Assembly: GCA_023449275.1 (NCBI GenBank)
Contig: JAEXJM010000064.1
Span: 1-35,856 of the forward strand
Direction of reading: 5' to 3'
Length of the DNA stretch: 35,856 nt
Source: Pseudomonadota bacterium
GTDB taxonomy: Bacteria; Pseudomonadota; Gammaproteobacteria; Burkholderiales; Burkholderiaceae_D
Within the stretch, counting starts at the first letter, position 1; each line of letters begins with the position of its first letter. The translations under genes and the position numbers were made by a program. Under the pieces are notes generated by a model. The model saw only the letters and a program-made list of their open reading frames with translations, did no database searches and was not told the DNA's origin. Below, in pieces: positions 18,269 to 27,600 of this stretch.

Positions 18269-19684
18269 ATGACACAGCCTTCTTTCATCGACCTTTGCAA
18301 AAAACTGCTCGGCAGCGAGCATGTCATCACCGATCCCGCCAAAATGCTTCCCTTCGTGACCGATTACCGGAAACGGTTCACCGGAAAAGCGCTTTGTGTC
18401 GTCCTGCCGGGACAGACGCAGCAAGTCGCCGGCATCGTGAAACTGTGCGGGATTCACAAAATTCCGATCGTCCCGCAGAGCGGCAATACCGGCCTCGTGC
18501 TGGGCAGTGTCCCTGATGAATCAGGCAAGGCAGTCGTGCTTTCACTGAAACGGATGAACCGCATACGCGAAATCGACGCCAACAACAACACGATGACCGT
18601 CGAGGCCGGCTGCATTCTCGACACCGTCCATAAAGCGGCGGAAAAAGCCAGTCTGATGTTCCCGCTGACACTGGCCTCTTCCGGTTCCTGCATGATCGGC
18701 GGCAATCTGGCTGCCAACGCGGGAGGAACATCGGTTCTGCGTTACGGTACCGCCCGTGATTTATGCCTGGGCCTTGAAGTGGTGATGGCGGATGGAGACA
18801 TCTGGAACGGCCTGTACAAACTGCGCAAGAACAATACCGGATACGATTTGCGTGACCTGTTCATCGGTTCGGAAGGCACGCTCGGGATCATCACGGCAGC
18901 CGTCCTGAAACTTTATCCGCGTCCGAAAGCGCAACAGACCGCTATCGCTGCCGTCAAATCGCCTGAAGATGCCCTGAGGCTGCTGATGCTGGCACAACGT
19001 TATTGCGGCGACTCCCTGACCGCTTTTGAACTGATGTCCGGCTATTGTCTCGAACTGGTCACACGGCATTTTCCGGAAATCATATCCCCTCTTCCATCCG
19101 GCAACCCCTGGTACGTTTTGCTGGAAATCTCGGATGCGGAATCAGACGAACATGCCGCCATCCAGTTCGAAAGACTGCTTGAATATACCATTGAAGAAGG
19201 CATCATCAGCGATGCTGCCGTCGCACAGACACTGGGGCAAACCCGCACCATGTGGCGGCTTCGAGAAAACATTTCGGCAGCCCAGTCGAAAGAAGGGAAG
19301 AATATCAAGCACGATATCGCCGTCCCGACCTCCCTTTTTGCGGACTTTATCGAAACGACCGATCGCCTGTTGCAACAATACTTTCCGGGCTGCCGCATGG
19401 TGACGTTCGGGCATCTTGGCGATGGCAGCCTGCACTATAACGTCGCCGCACCGGACGGCATACCGGACGAGGCTTTCCTGACTCGCCAGAGTGAAATCAA
19501 CCGGATCGTCTATGACAGTGTGAACCAGTTTCACGGAGTGATTTCCGCTGAACACGGACTGGGAGCCCTGAAGCATATCGAAAACGCGTCCTACAAGAGC
19601 GGAATGGAAAACAGGCTGATGAAAACCATCAAGCAGGCACTGGATCCGGACAACCTGATGAATCCGGGCAAGGTATTGCCCTAG
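18269..19684 (+). CDS. FAD-binding oxidoreductase (GlcD / D-2-hydroxyacid dehydrogenase type)
   Basis: FAD-linked oxidase of the GlcD/D-lactate/D-2-hydroxyglutarate dehydrogenase group. I chose the ATG at 18269 (MTQPSFIDLCKKL, 471 residues), which has CGGAAAT about ten bases upstream; the longer frame from 18161 adds a segment that is not family-like and has no ribosome site. The FAD_binding_4 domain shows IVPQSGNTGLVLGSVP and NLAANAGGTSVLRYGTARD. The C-terminal FAD-oxidase domain shows TFGHLGDGSLHYNV and GVISAEHGLGALK, with conserved His residues. A D-2-hydroxyacid is the likely substrate; the exact one (2-hydroxyglutarate, lactate, glycolate) cannot be decided. No glcE/glcF partner is adjacent. 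Confidence 0.87.
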   Translation: MTQPSFIDLCKKLLGSEHVITDPAKMLPFVTDYRKRFTGKALCVVLPGQTQQVAGIVKLCGIHKIPIVPQSGNTGLVLGSVPDESGKAVVLSLKRMNRIREIDANNNTMTVEAGCILDTVHKAAEKASLMFPLTLASSGSCMIGGNLAANAGGTSVLRYGTARDLCLGLEVVMADGDIWNGLYKLRKNNTGYDLRDLFIGSEGTLGIITAAVLKLYPRPKAQQTAIAAVKSPEDALRLLMLAQRYCGDSLTAFELMSGYCLELVTRHFPEIISPLPSGNPWYVLLEISDAESDEHAAIQFERLLEYTIEEGIISDAAVAQTLGQTRTMWRLRENISAAQSKEGKNIKHDIAVPTSLFADFIETTDRLLQQYFPGCRMVTFGHLGDGSLHYNVAAPDGIPDEAFLTRQSEINRIVYDSVNQFHGVISAEHGLGALKHIENASYKSGMENRLMKTIKQALDPDNLMNPGKVLP

Positions 19685-19724
19685 GCGATGCCAGTCCCCT
19701 TTGCGCCTGCCTCCATATATGGAT

Positions 19725-22700
19725 TCACTGGACAGCGAAAAGCCTGTTGATCTTCTGCTGTTCCATTGCCAGAAAATCGCTGGCCGCCTTCGCTGTCAAA
19801 GGCTTTGAGAAGTAATGGCCCTGAATGGCGGTACAACCGATTTTCCTCAAAAACTCAAGCTGTCTGGCGTTTTCAACACCTTCGGCAATCGTCGTAATGC
19901 CCAGACTCTTGGCAAGCGATACGATAGCACTGGCAATTGCCATATTTTCGGAATCGTCCGGAACGTCACTGATGAACGAACCATCGATTTTCAGGCTGTG
20001 CGCGGCAAATCGCTTCAGATAAGCGAGTGAGGAATAACCGGTTCCGAAATCGTCGATCGATACCTTGATGCCCCGCTCTTTCAGGCTGTCGAGGACGACA
20101 ATGGCCGAATCCGGTTTTTCCATCGCCACGCTTTCCGTCAGTTCGAGCACAAGATGCATGGGATCCAGATCATTCTCTTTCAGAATGGACGATATCATGT
20201 CTGTCAGCCTGCGGTCACGGAACTGGACAGCCGAAAGATTGACCGACACCATCAGCTTGTCATACCCTGCATCGACCCACTCCTTCAGTTGCTTGATAAC
20301 CGTACGCAAAATCCATTCGCCAATAGGAATGATCTGTCCGTTCGATTCGGCAACCGGTATGAACTCGTCAGGTGCAATGAAACCCATCTGTGGATGTTCC
20401 CAACGCAGCAGGGCCTCAAAACCCACGTTCACATTGTAGTTCAGCGACATGATCGGCTGGTATTGCAGAGTGAACTGGTTGCGTTCCAGCGCCCGGCGCA
20501 AGGCACTGTCCAGTTCCAGAGTCCGGAAGGATTTCGCCTGCATTTCCGCGGTAAAGAAACAGTAATTGTTCCGGCCATTCTGCTTGGTACGGTACATCGC
20601 CGTATCGGCACTGCAGGACAGGGTTTCGAAATCCCGCCCGTCACTCGGGAACATGGCGATGCCGATAGATGCCGTCAGGTTCAGCTCATGAGGCCCGATG
20701 TGATAGGGTTCAGCAGCCAGAGCCAGCAGTTTTTCGGCAATACTGGTCGCCCCGCCCGTATCGGTATTGGGCAATACCAGAACGAATTCATCACCGCCCT
20801 GCCTTGAAATCGTGTCCTGTTCACGCACGAGCCCCTTGAGCCGGCCGGCAAACTCTTTTAGCAGTTCATCACCGATATTGTGGCCGAGTGAATCGTTGAC
20901 ATTCTTGAAACCGTCCAGATCGAGGAACATCAGTGCCAGCGGCTCATTGCGTCGCTGTGCAAGACTCAGTGCAAGATTGCTTCTGTCCCGCAACAGTGTC
21001 CGGTTCGGCAACCCGGTCAGGGCATCGAAATGAGCCAGCCACTGCACCTGTTCTTCCGTTTTCTTGCGTTCGGTCATATCGGCAAACAGGCCGATATAAT
21101 GCGTGAGCTTGCCATAGGCATCACGCATGCACTGGATGGAAAGCCATTGTGGATAAAGCGAACCATCCTTGCGCTTGTTCCACAATTCTCCCTGCCATGA
21201 ACAGTTTTTCGCGATACTGTCCCACATGGCACTGTAAAATTCTTTGTCGTGCTTTCCGGAAGCCAGAAACCGGGGATTCCTGCCCAATGCTTCCTCTTCC
21301 GGATATCCGGTGATTTTGGTAAAGGCCTTGTTGACCATAACGATATTGCAGTTATTGTCGAGCAGGATCAGGCCTTCGTTGCTTTGGGTAAAAACCTGTT
21401 CGGAGAGTTGCAACTGTTCCTTGCGCTCGAAATTGTCGAGCGCAAAATCGATACTGGTCACCAGCTCGTTCAACAGCTTCTGGGCGGCGATGTCAAACGC
21501 ATAGGGTTCACTGGCATTCAGATTCAGAAGAGCGATGATCTGGCCGTTTTTATGGAGTGGCAAAGCGGCCATGGCATGAATATTATGCCTTGAGGCAACC
21601 TGTTTCCATGACGCGGAATTGCGCACGATTTCGCAAATCGGATCGTTTTCATAATCCTGAACCCAGACCGGTTTGTCTTCTGCCATCGCTTTTCTGATAA
21701 TGCCCTGAGTCATGGTCTTGTCGGTTTCGCGGATGATTTGAAGCGTCTGTGCAATCAACTCATGGGTCGCCCCCTCGGAAGCGACCGGATAGAGCCTGCC
21801 TTCATCATTGACCTGCCCGATCCAGGCCACGTCCATCGCGCCATACTGCGTGACGATTTTGCAAATCTGCCTGAAAAGCTCGTCCTGTGTCGGGCATCTG
21901 GCAACAGCCTGATTGCAATAGCCCAGAACGGCGTATAGCTGGTTCAGACGCCGGATCTCGGCTTCAGCCACCTTGCTTTCGACATACAAATGGCGCAAAT
22001 CATGCTCAGCCTTGACCCTGATGCTTTCACGATGGAAGTTGTCCAGTGCGAAATCAATATCATTCGCAACCTCGACAAGCAAATCCTGTGCGGAGGGATC
22101 GAACGCGTTCGTCTTTTCGGAAGCCAGCAGCAAAATACCGATGATCTTTCCATTCTTGTGCAACGGGAGGGACGCGACGGACTGGACCTGATGTTCAGAG
22201 GAATGATCATGCCAGGGTGCGCAAAGCGGATCACTTTGGAAATCCTGGTTCCAGCAGGGCCGGTCTTCCCGAACGGATTTACCGACCGTTCCATGCCCAT
22301 TCGGACTGTTTTCATCCACCGAAACGACAATCTCTTCCAGGAACATGACACCCTCGCCATATTTGGCCGCAGTCCTGACAAGTCCTGTTGCATGATCGAT
22401 CAGTCCGATCCATGCCATTTTCACATTACTGTGATGAACAACGATACTGCAGATACTGTCAAACAATTCCTGCTCACCCTTGCTGCGCGAAATGGCATAA
22501 GAGCAGTGACTGCGGATCGTATTGAGTTCGGCCAGGCGGGAGACCTGCTTTTCAGATTTCCGTTGCTCCGTCACGTCTTCAAGCACGATGACGAAATAAT
22601 TCGGTGTTTTATCCCTGTTTCTGACACAACGCAGATGAATATCGACCAGCGCGATATCCCCATTCTTACGGATCAGTGCCCTTTCGACATGCAATTCATC

Positions 22701-24395
22701 CGTCAAACCGTTTTTCAGGTCGTCCAGCAAGGCGGTGTTTTCTTCAATGCCGGGATGATCCAGCACATCCTGCCAGCCCTTTTGAGTCAGTTCTTCACGG
22801 GTATATCCGAGAATATCGCACAGCTTGTCGTTACACTGGAGCCAGCTGTCCATTTTGGCAGAGAGTATCCCCATCCCAAGAAACGGAGTCGGAACGACAT
22901 TTTTCTGCAACTCTTCTTCCTTGATTTTCGCAACGGATTGCGCCAGTTTCAGCCGCATTCGCCACAAAAGAAGCAACGCGAGTCCAGCAACGAGAACGAC
23001 AAAGAAAATTATCACGGCAATACCGAAAGCAGAACTTTGAAGAGATCGAATGGCTTTATTGTAATCGTATTTCAATATTATCTTCCAGTCTGTATCACCT
23101 ACATGATTCCAGCTTGCGAAGACCTTCAGATCATTGTAATCCTGCCCGATTCCCTGCCCTACCGATGGACTTTTCTGCATCTGATAGAAAATATCACTGT
23201 TTTTGATCGTCGTATGGACAACCCTGGTCAGATTTTCACTGCCATGGCCAAGAGTCATCGTCGCAATACGGTCTCCATCCTGACGCAAAAGCATCACTTC
23301 TCTGCCGGGATGAGAGGCAATCCATGGACTGAGGTAACGCGACAGATAGTTTTCAGGATCCAGATAAACAAGAACCGCCCCCACCGATTCATGCAAACTG
23401 TTCATCAGAATGTACGGGATAACCAGCTCGAAGCGAGAACTGCCCTGTGAATATGTGTTCAGCCTGACCGATTTCGGATTGGCGCTTTTCATCAGGGAAA
23501 CGAGCGTTTTCTGATACTGTTCCTCCAGCCTCAGGTTTTCACCCACCGTTATCAGTTCCCTGCCATTCGGATCGATCAGTCTGACGGATTTGTATTGCTG
23601 GGCATTCAACAGAGTTTCCAGAAAAGCGCGCACATCGTTTCTCGCATTCATATTGCCCGCATAAAGCCACTTTTTCAGGTTCTGCCTCAATAGCGGGCTG
23701 TTCAGGATAGTCGTCCCCATATCCCTCTGCTCCGCCAGCCAGTTTTCAATGTTTTTCGACTGTGACTTGACCGTTGACTGCATATTGGAAAGCATTTCCC
23801 TTTCCAGATGGTTGCCATACAGTTCGGGAATACCGAAACTGATCACCGGGATAATGAACAATACCCCCAACAGAATCCATAAAAAACGGAAATCGAGCGC
23901 TTTTTGCCTGAAATACCGTTTTTTCCCGACCATTGCAGAATGTGACTCATCAAGCAACCATAAAAAGAGGAAAAGAAAACCGCTTGTAATCGCGACCAGC
24001 AAGAGATGGGCTTTCAGGGCAAATTCCGACAGTGTTCCGGTATTGTCGGGATTGCGATACATGAAAAAATCGGCATAAATGGCATACAAAACGATCAGTA
24101 TTGCGTAAGAAGACACAATAATCAGCCGGTTCTTCACCGAGATCTGTGAAGAACCGTTATGCTCTATCAGGTAATTCAGCAGGAAAGATGCCAGGAAAAT
24201 GAAAATGAAATCGAAAAGTCCCAGCAAATGATATTTCAACTGTATATGTTCCGGAATGAAAGAAAGCAGGTAAATCGTGCACAGGAAATAAAACGATGTG
24301 CAAGCTGCATATAGCAAGGTGATCTGGGTAATTTTCACTGGCTTGGCCATCCGGTCAGCTTCCACCCCGGCAATTGTGCTGAAAATCTTGTTCAT
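19725..24395 (-). CDS. Membrane sensor with Cache-like, PAS, two GAF, PAS, GGDEF and EAL domains
   Basis: Very large c-di-GMP turnover protein. I place the start at 24395 (MNKIFSTIAG), with GGGA about eight bases before it, giving 1556 residues; the frame is open to 24500 but that part looks non-coding. Order: five hydrophobic helices (about 24-188), a Cache-like periplasmic domain (190-480), a sixth helix, PAS (about 515-635), GAF (650-810), GAF (830-985), PAS (1000-1120), GGDEF, EAL. GGDEF is intact at 1200-1204 with an RxxD inhibitory site (REQD) upstream. EAL is intact at 1327-1329, with DDFGTGYSS from 1448 and the LKIDGSF and AEGVE motifs. Both cyclase and phosphodiesterase could therefore be active. 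The next gene upstream is its paralogue. Confidence 0.93.
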   Translation of the reverse strand: MNKIFSTIAGVEADRMAKPVKITQITLLYAACTSFYFLCTIYLLSFIPEHIQLKYHLLGLFDFIFIFLASFLLNYLIEHNGSSQISVKNRLIIVSSYAILIVLYAIYADFFMYRNPDNTGTLSEFALKAHLLLVAITSGFLFLFLWLLDESHSAMVGKKRYFRQKALDFRFLWILLGVLFIIPVISFGIPELYGNHLEREMLSNMQSTVKSQSKNIENWLAEQRDMGTTILNSPLLRQNLKKWLYAGNMNARNDVRAFLETLLNAQQYKSVRLIDPNGRELITVGENLRLEEQYQKTLVSLMKSANPKSVRLNTYSQGSSRFELVIPYILMNSLHESVGAVLVYLDPENYLSRYLSPWIASHPGREVMLLRQDGDRIATMTLGHGSENLTRVVHTTIKNSDIFYQMQKSPSVGQGIGQDYNDLKVFASWNHVGDTDWKIILKYDYNKAIRSLQSSAFGIAVIIFFVVLVAGLALLLLWRMRLKLAQSVAKIKEEELQKNVVPTPFLGMGILSAKMDSWLQCNDKLCDILGYTREELTQKGWQDVLDHPGIEENTALLDDLKNGLTDELHVERALIRKNGDIALVDIHLRCVRNRDKTPNYFVIVLEDVTEQRKSEKQVSRLAELNTIRSHCSYAISRSKGEQELFDSICSIVVHHSNVKMAWIGLIDHATGLVRTAAKYGEGVMFLEEIVVSVDENSPNGHGTVGKSVREDRPCWNQDFQSDPLCAPWHDHSSEHQVQSVASLPLHKNGKIIGILLLASEKTNAFDPSAQDLLVEVANDIDFALDNFHRESIRVKAEHDLRHLYVESKVAEAEIRRLNQLYAVLGYCNQAVARCPTQDELFRQICKIVTQYGAMDVAWIGQVNDEGRLYPVASEGATHELIAQTLQIIRETDKTMTQGIIRKAMAEDKPVWVQDYENDPICEIVRNSASWKQVASRHNIHAMAALPLHKNGQIIALLNLNASEPYAFDIAAQKLLNELVTSIDFALDNFERKEQLQLSEQVFTQSNEGLILLDNNCNIVMVNKAFTKITGYPEEEALGRNPRFLASGKHDKEFYSAMWDSIAKNCSWQGELWNKRKDGSLYPQWLSIQCMRDAYGKLTHYIGLFADMTERKKTEEQVQWLAHFDALTGLPNRTLLRDRSNLALSLAQRRNEPLALMFLDLDGFKNVNDSLGHNIGDELLKEFAGRLKGLVREQDTISRQGGDEFVLVLPNTDTGGATSIAEKLLALAAEPYHIGPHELNLTASIGIAMFPSDGRDFETLSCSADTAMYRTKQNGRNNYCFFTAEMQAKSFRTLELDSALRRALERNQFTLQYQPIMSLNYNVNVGFEALLRWEHPQMGFIAPDEFIPVAESNGQIIPIGEWILRTVIKQLKEWVDAGYDKLMVSVNLSAVQFRDRRLTDMISSILKENDLDPMHLVLELTESVAMEKPDSAIVVLDSLKERGIKVSIDDFGTGYSSLAYLKRFAAHSLKIDGSFISDVPDDSENMAIASAIVSLAKSLGITTIAEGVENARQLEFLRKIGCTAIQGHYFSKPLTAKAASDFLAMEQQKINRLFAVQ

Positions 24396-24578
24396 TACTG
24401 ACATCCCAAAACATTTTTTAGACTCGAAAAATGTTGCAAATAATTCAACATATATTTCCACATGGAAATATTTTACACGTATTTTCACATTTGCACACAA
24501 TCCATTTAAAAATTGCTGTGTTTGCCAAAATATCCTTAAAATACAATTGGTTAATAATGAACAAAATCATTTTTGCAT

Positions 24579-24604
24579 AAAAAAAGAGCCACTTTCGTGG
24601 CTCT
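24579..24604 (-). terminator. Rho-independent terminator between the paired sensor genes
   Basis: On the minus strand AGAGCCAC, loop GAAA, GTGGCTCT forms a perfect 8-bp hairpin (plus-strand arms 24585-24592 and 24597-24604), running into seven T residues (plus-strand A run 24579-24585). The GNRA-type loop adds stability. It lies 32 bases beyond the stop of the 24637-29319 gene, so that transcript should largely end before the 19725-24395 gene. Confidence 0.9.
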
Positions 24605-24636
24605 GAAGCGACATTCTCGACTAAATCTATAGGAAA

Positions 24637-27600
24637 TCAGGGAGTTTCGGTTTCTTTTTGCATATATTTTTCGAGGAATTTCCCGATTTTTTCAACCGCA
24701 AGCGGTCTGGCAAGGTGGTATCCCTGAATTTCCGTGCAGCCTTTTGCATGAAGGAACTCGAGCTGTTCCTGCGTTTCCACCCCTTCCGCAACCGTTCGCA
24801 TACCCAGACTGTCCGCCAGGGAAATCACGGCCGTGACGATAGCGATATCTTCCGGATCGGAAGGAAGATCCCTGACGAAAGAACGGTCGATCTTCAGGCT
24901 GTATACATTGAAACGTTTCAGATAAGTCATGGATGAGTAGCCCGTTCCGAAATCATCGATGGAAATGCGGATTCCCCGCTTGTGCAATTCATCTATGACA
25001 GCGATTGCCGCCATCGGTTTTTCCATGGCAACGCCTTCCGTCAGCTCAAGCTGCAGATATTCCGGCGAAACCCCGGCTTCTTCAAGGATGTTCATCACCA
25101 GTTCCGGCAAGCGCGGGTGACGGAACTGGACAGCGGAAAGATTGACCGATACGGTCAGATCCGTGTAGCCCTGCTCATGCCATGCCTTCAATTGGCCGAC
25201 AGCAGTCCTCAACCCCCATTCTCCCATCGGAATAATCTGGCCATTGGATTCCGCGATCGGGATGAACTCATCCGGCTGGATATTGCCGAACTGGGGATGT
25301 TTCCAACGCATCAGCGCCTCGAAACCGACAATCCTGCCTTCCTCGAGCGAAAGCTGCGGCTGGTAAACCATGCTGAACTGTTCACGTTCCATCGCCCTCC
25401 GGAGTGCATTATCGATCTGCAGGGTACGGGTCGACCTGGCCTGCATCTCCGTGGTGAAGAAACAATAATCGTTACGACCGTTCTGTTTGGCACGGTACAT
25501 GGCGGCATCGGCACTGCGCCAGAGCGTATCGAAATCCGTTCCGTCCGTCGGATAAATGGCGATGCCGATCGAAACGGTCAGGTTGATTTCGTGACGTTCG
25601 ATATTGTATTGCTGTTCAGCGACATTCAGAATCCGTTCAGCAAGACAGGCGGCACCATCGGTATCGGTTCCCGGCAAAACAAGCACGAATTCATCGCCAC
25701 CGAGCCTGGAAATGGTATCCTGATCCCGGACGGCATTCTTCAGCCGCTCCGCGAACTGTTTGAGCAATTCATCCCCGATACCGTGCCCAAGAGAATCATT
25801 GACGTTCTTGAAATTGTCCAGATCGAGGAACATCAGGGCCAGAGGTTCATGGCGACGTTGTGCCAGACTGATGGCAAGATTGCTCCTGATATTCAGGAGC
25901 GTCCGGTTAGCCAGACCGGTCAACGGGTCGAAATGGGCCAGCCACTGAACCCGCTCTTCCGTTTCCTTGCGCTCGGTCAGATCAGTAAAGGTACCGATAT
26001 AGTGCGTGACCTCGTTCTGACTGTCACGCATCGTCTGGATCAACAGCCATTCCGGATAAATGTTGCCGTTCTTGCGACGGTTCCAGATCTCTCCCTGCCA
26101 GCGCCCTTCTTTCGCGATCGATTCCCACATGGAGGAATAAAAATCGCGGTCATGCTGTCCCGACGAGAGCATACGGGGATTCTTGCCCAATGCCTCGTCT
26201 TCAGGATACCCGGTAATATGGGTGAATGCCTTGTTGACCATGACGATATTGCTGCTGGAATCCAGCAGCATGATCGCTTCACTGCTTTGTGCGAATACCT
26301 GCGCGGCAAGTTGCAACTGGTCTTCCTTCTCGAAATGCTGCAAGGCGAAATCAATGTCTTCCATCAACTCGAGCAACAGACGCCGTGACGATTCCGAAAA
26401 GGCATTCAGATGAATGGAATACATGAAAATAATGCCGGTGACATGCCCTTTTTTATGCAAAGGCAGAATGGCGGAAGAACGCCAGTCGTAACGGGAAACG
26501 TGATCCCGCCAGTACGCCATCGAAGGCTCATTCATGAAGTCCTGCATCCAGACAGGCCGGTTTTCACGAACGACCTGTCCCGCAGGCCCCTGTCCGGCAG
26601 GGTCATCCGGCAAGGCATTGATATACAGGCCTTCCAGGTAATCCTGATGCTGCCCTGCCGAAGCGACAGGAACGATATCCTGTGTCTTGCGGTCGACAAG
26701 ACCGACCCAGACCAGATCCATCTGGCCATATTCCACGATATCCACACAGATCTGGCCGAAAAGCTCTTTTTCGTTCCGGCAACGGATAATCGACTGGTTG
26801 CACTGGGACAGCGCGGCATACAGCCTGTTCAGACGCTGGACTTCCGCTTCCGCCTGCATACGTTCCATATAAAGCCGCCTGTAGTTGTTTTCGCTCTCTT
26901 CCAGCTCGGCCTGCGTACGCTGGCGGATTTTTTCACGCTCGAAATTTTCCAGTGCGAAATTGATGTCGCCACTCATTTCCATCAGGAGATTCCGGCTCTG
27001 CTCATCATAAGCGTTGTATTCGGAAGAATAGACTTTCAGAATACCGATAGCCCTGCCTCCCTGATACAGCGGAAAAGCGGCAATCGAGCGTATGCACATT
27101 CTTTTCAGAAGATCCTGCCAGGGGTCGAGATGCGGGTCATTCCTGACATCCTGAATCCACACCGCTTCATTTTTCCGAAGAGCCATCGCGACCGGATTGT
27201 CTTTTTCCAGACTGTCGAATCCGGTCACAACACGCATATTGCGGAAAGGCTCGACCATATCGGGCGAAACACCGGAAGAAGCGACCATTCCGACCTTATT
27301 CGTCTTTTCGTCGATCAACCCGACCCATGCCACATTGAAATGCCGGTTACTATAATGAACGATCCCGTAGCAGATCTGTTCGAACAGTTCCCGTTCGGTA
27401 CGGGAGTGGACGATAGCCTGGTTACAGTGGGAAAGCGTCGCGTAAAGCTGGCTCAGGCGGAAAATCTCTGCTTCCGCCTGCTTGCGTTTGGTAATGTCTT
27501 CCACGGTAACGACCAGATAGTCCGGTGTCCCGTCTTCTTGTGTGACAAGACGGAAATGAACCTCGGTAACGGCCTTTTCCCCATTCTTGCGCTGAAGGCT

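Noticed and set aside
24396..24500. N-terminal extension of the smaller sensor gene to 24500
   Set aside because: The extra codons come from A/T-rich spacer and lack a ribosome site, whereas GGGA precedes the ATG at 24395.
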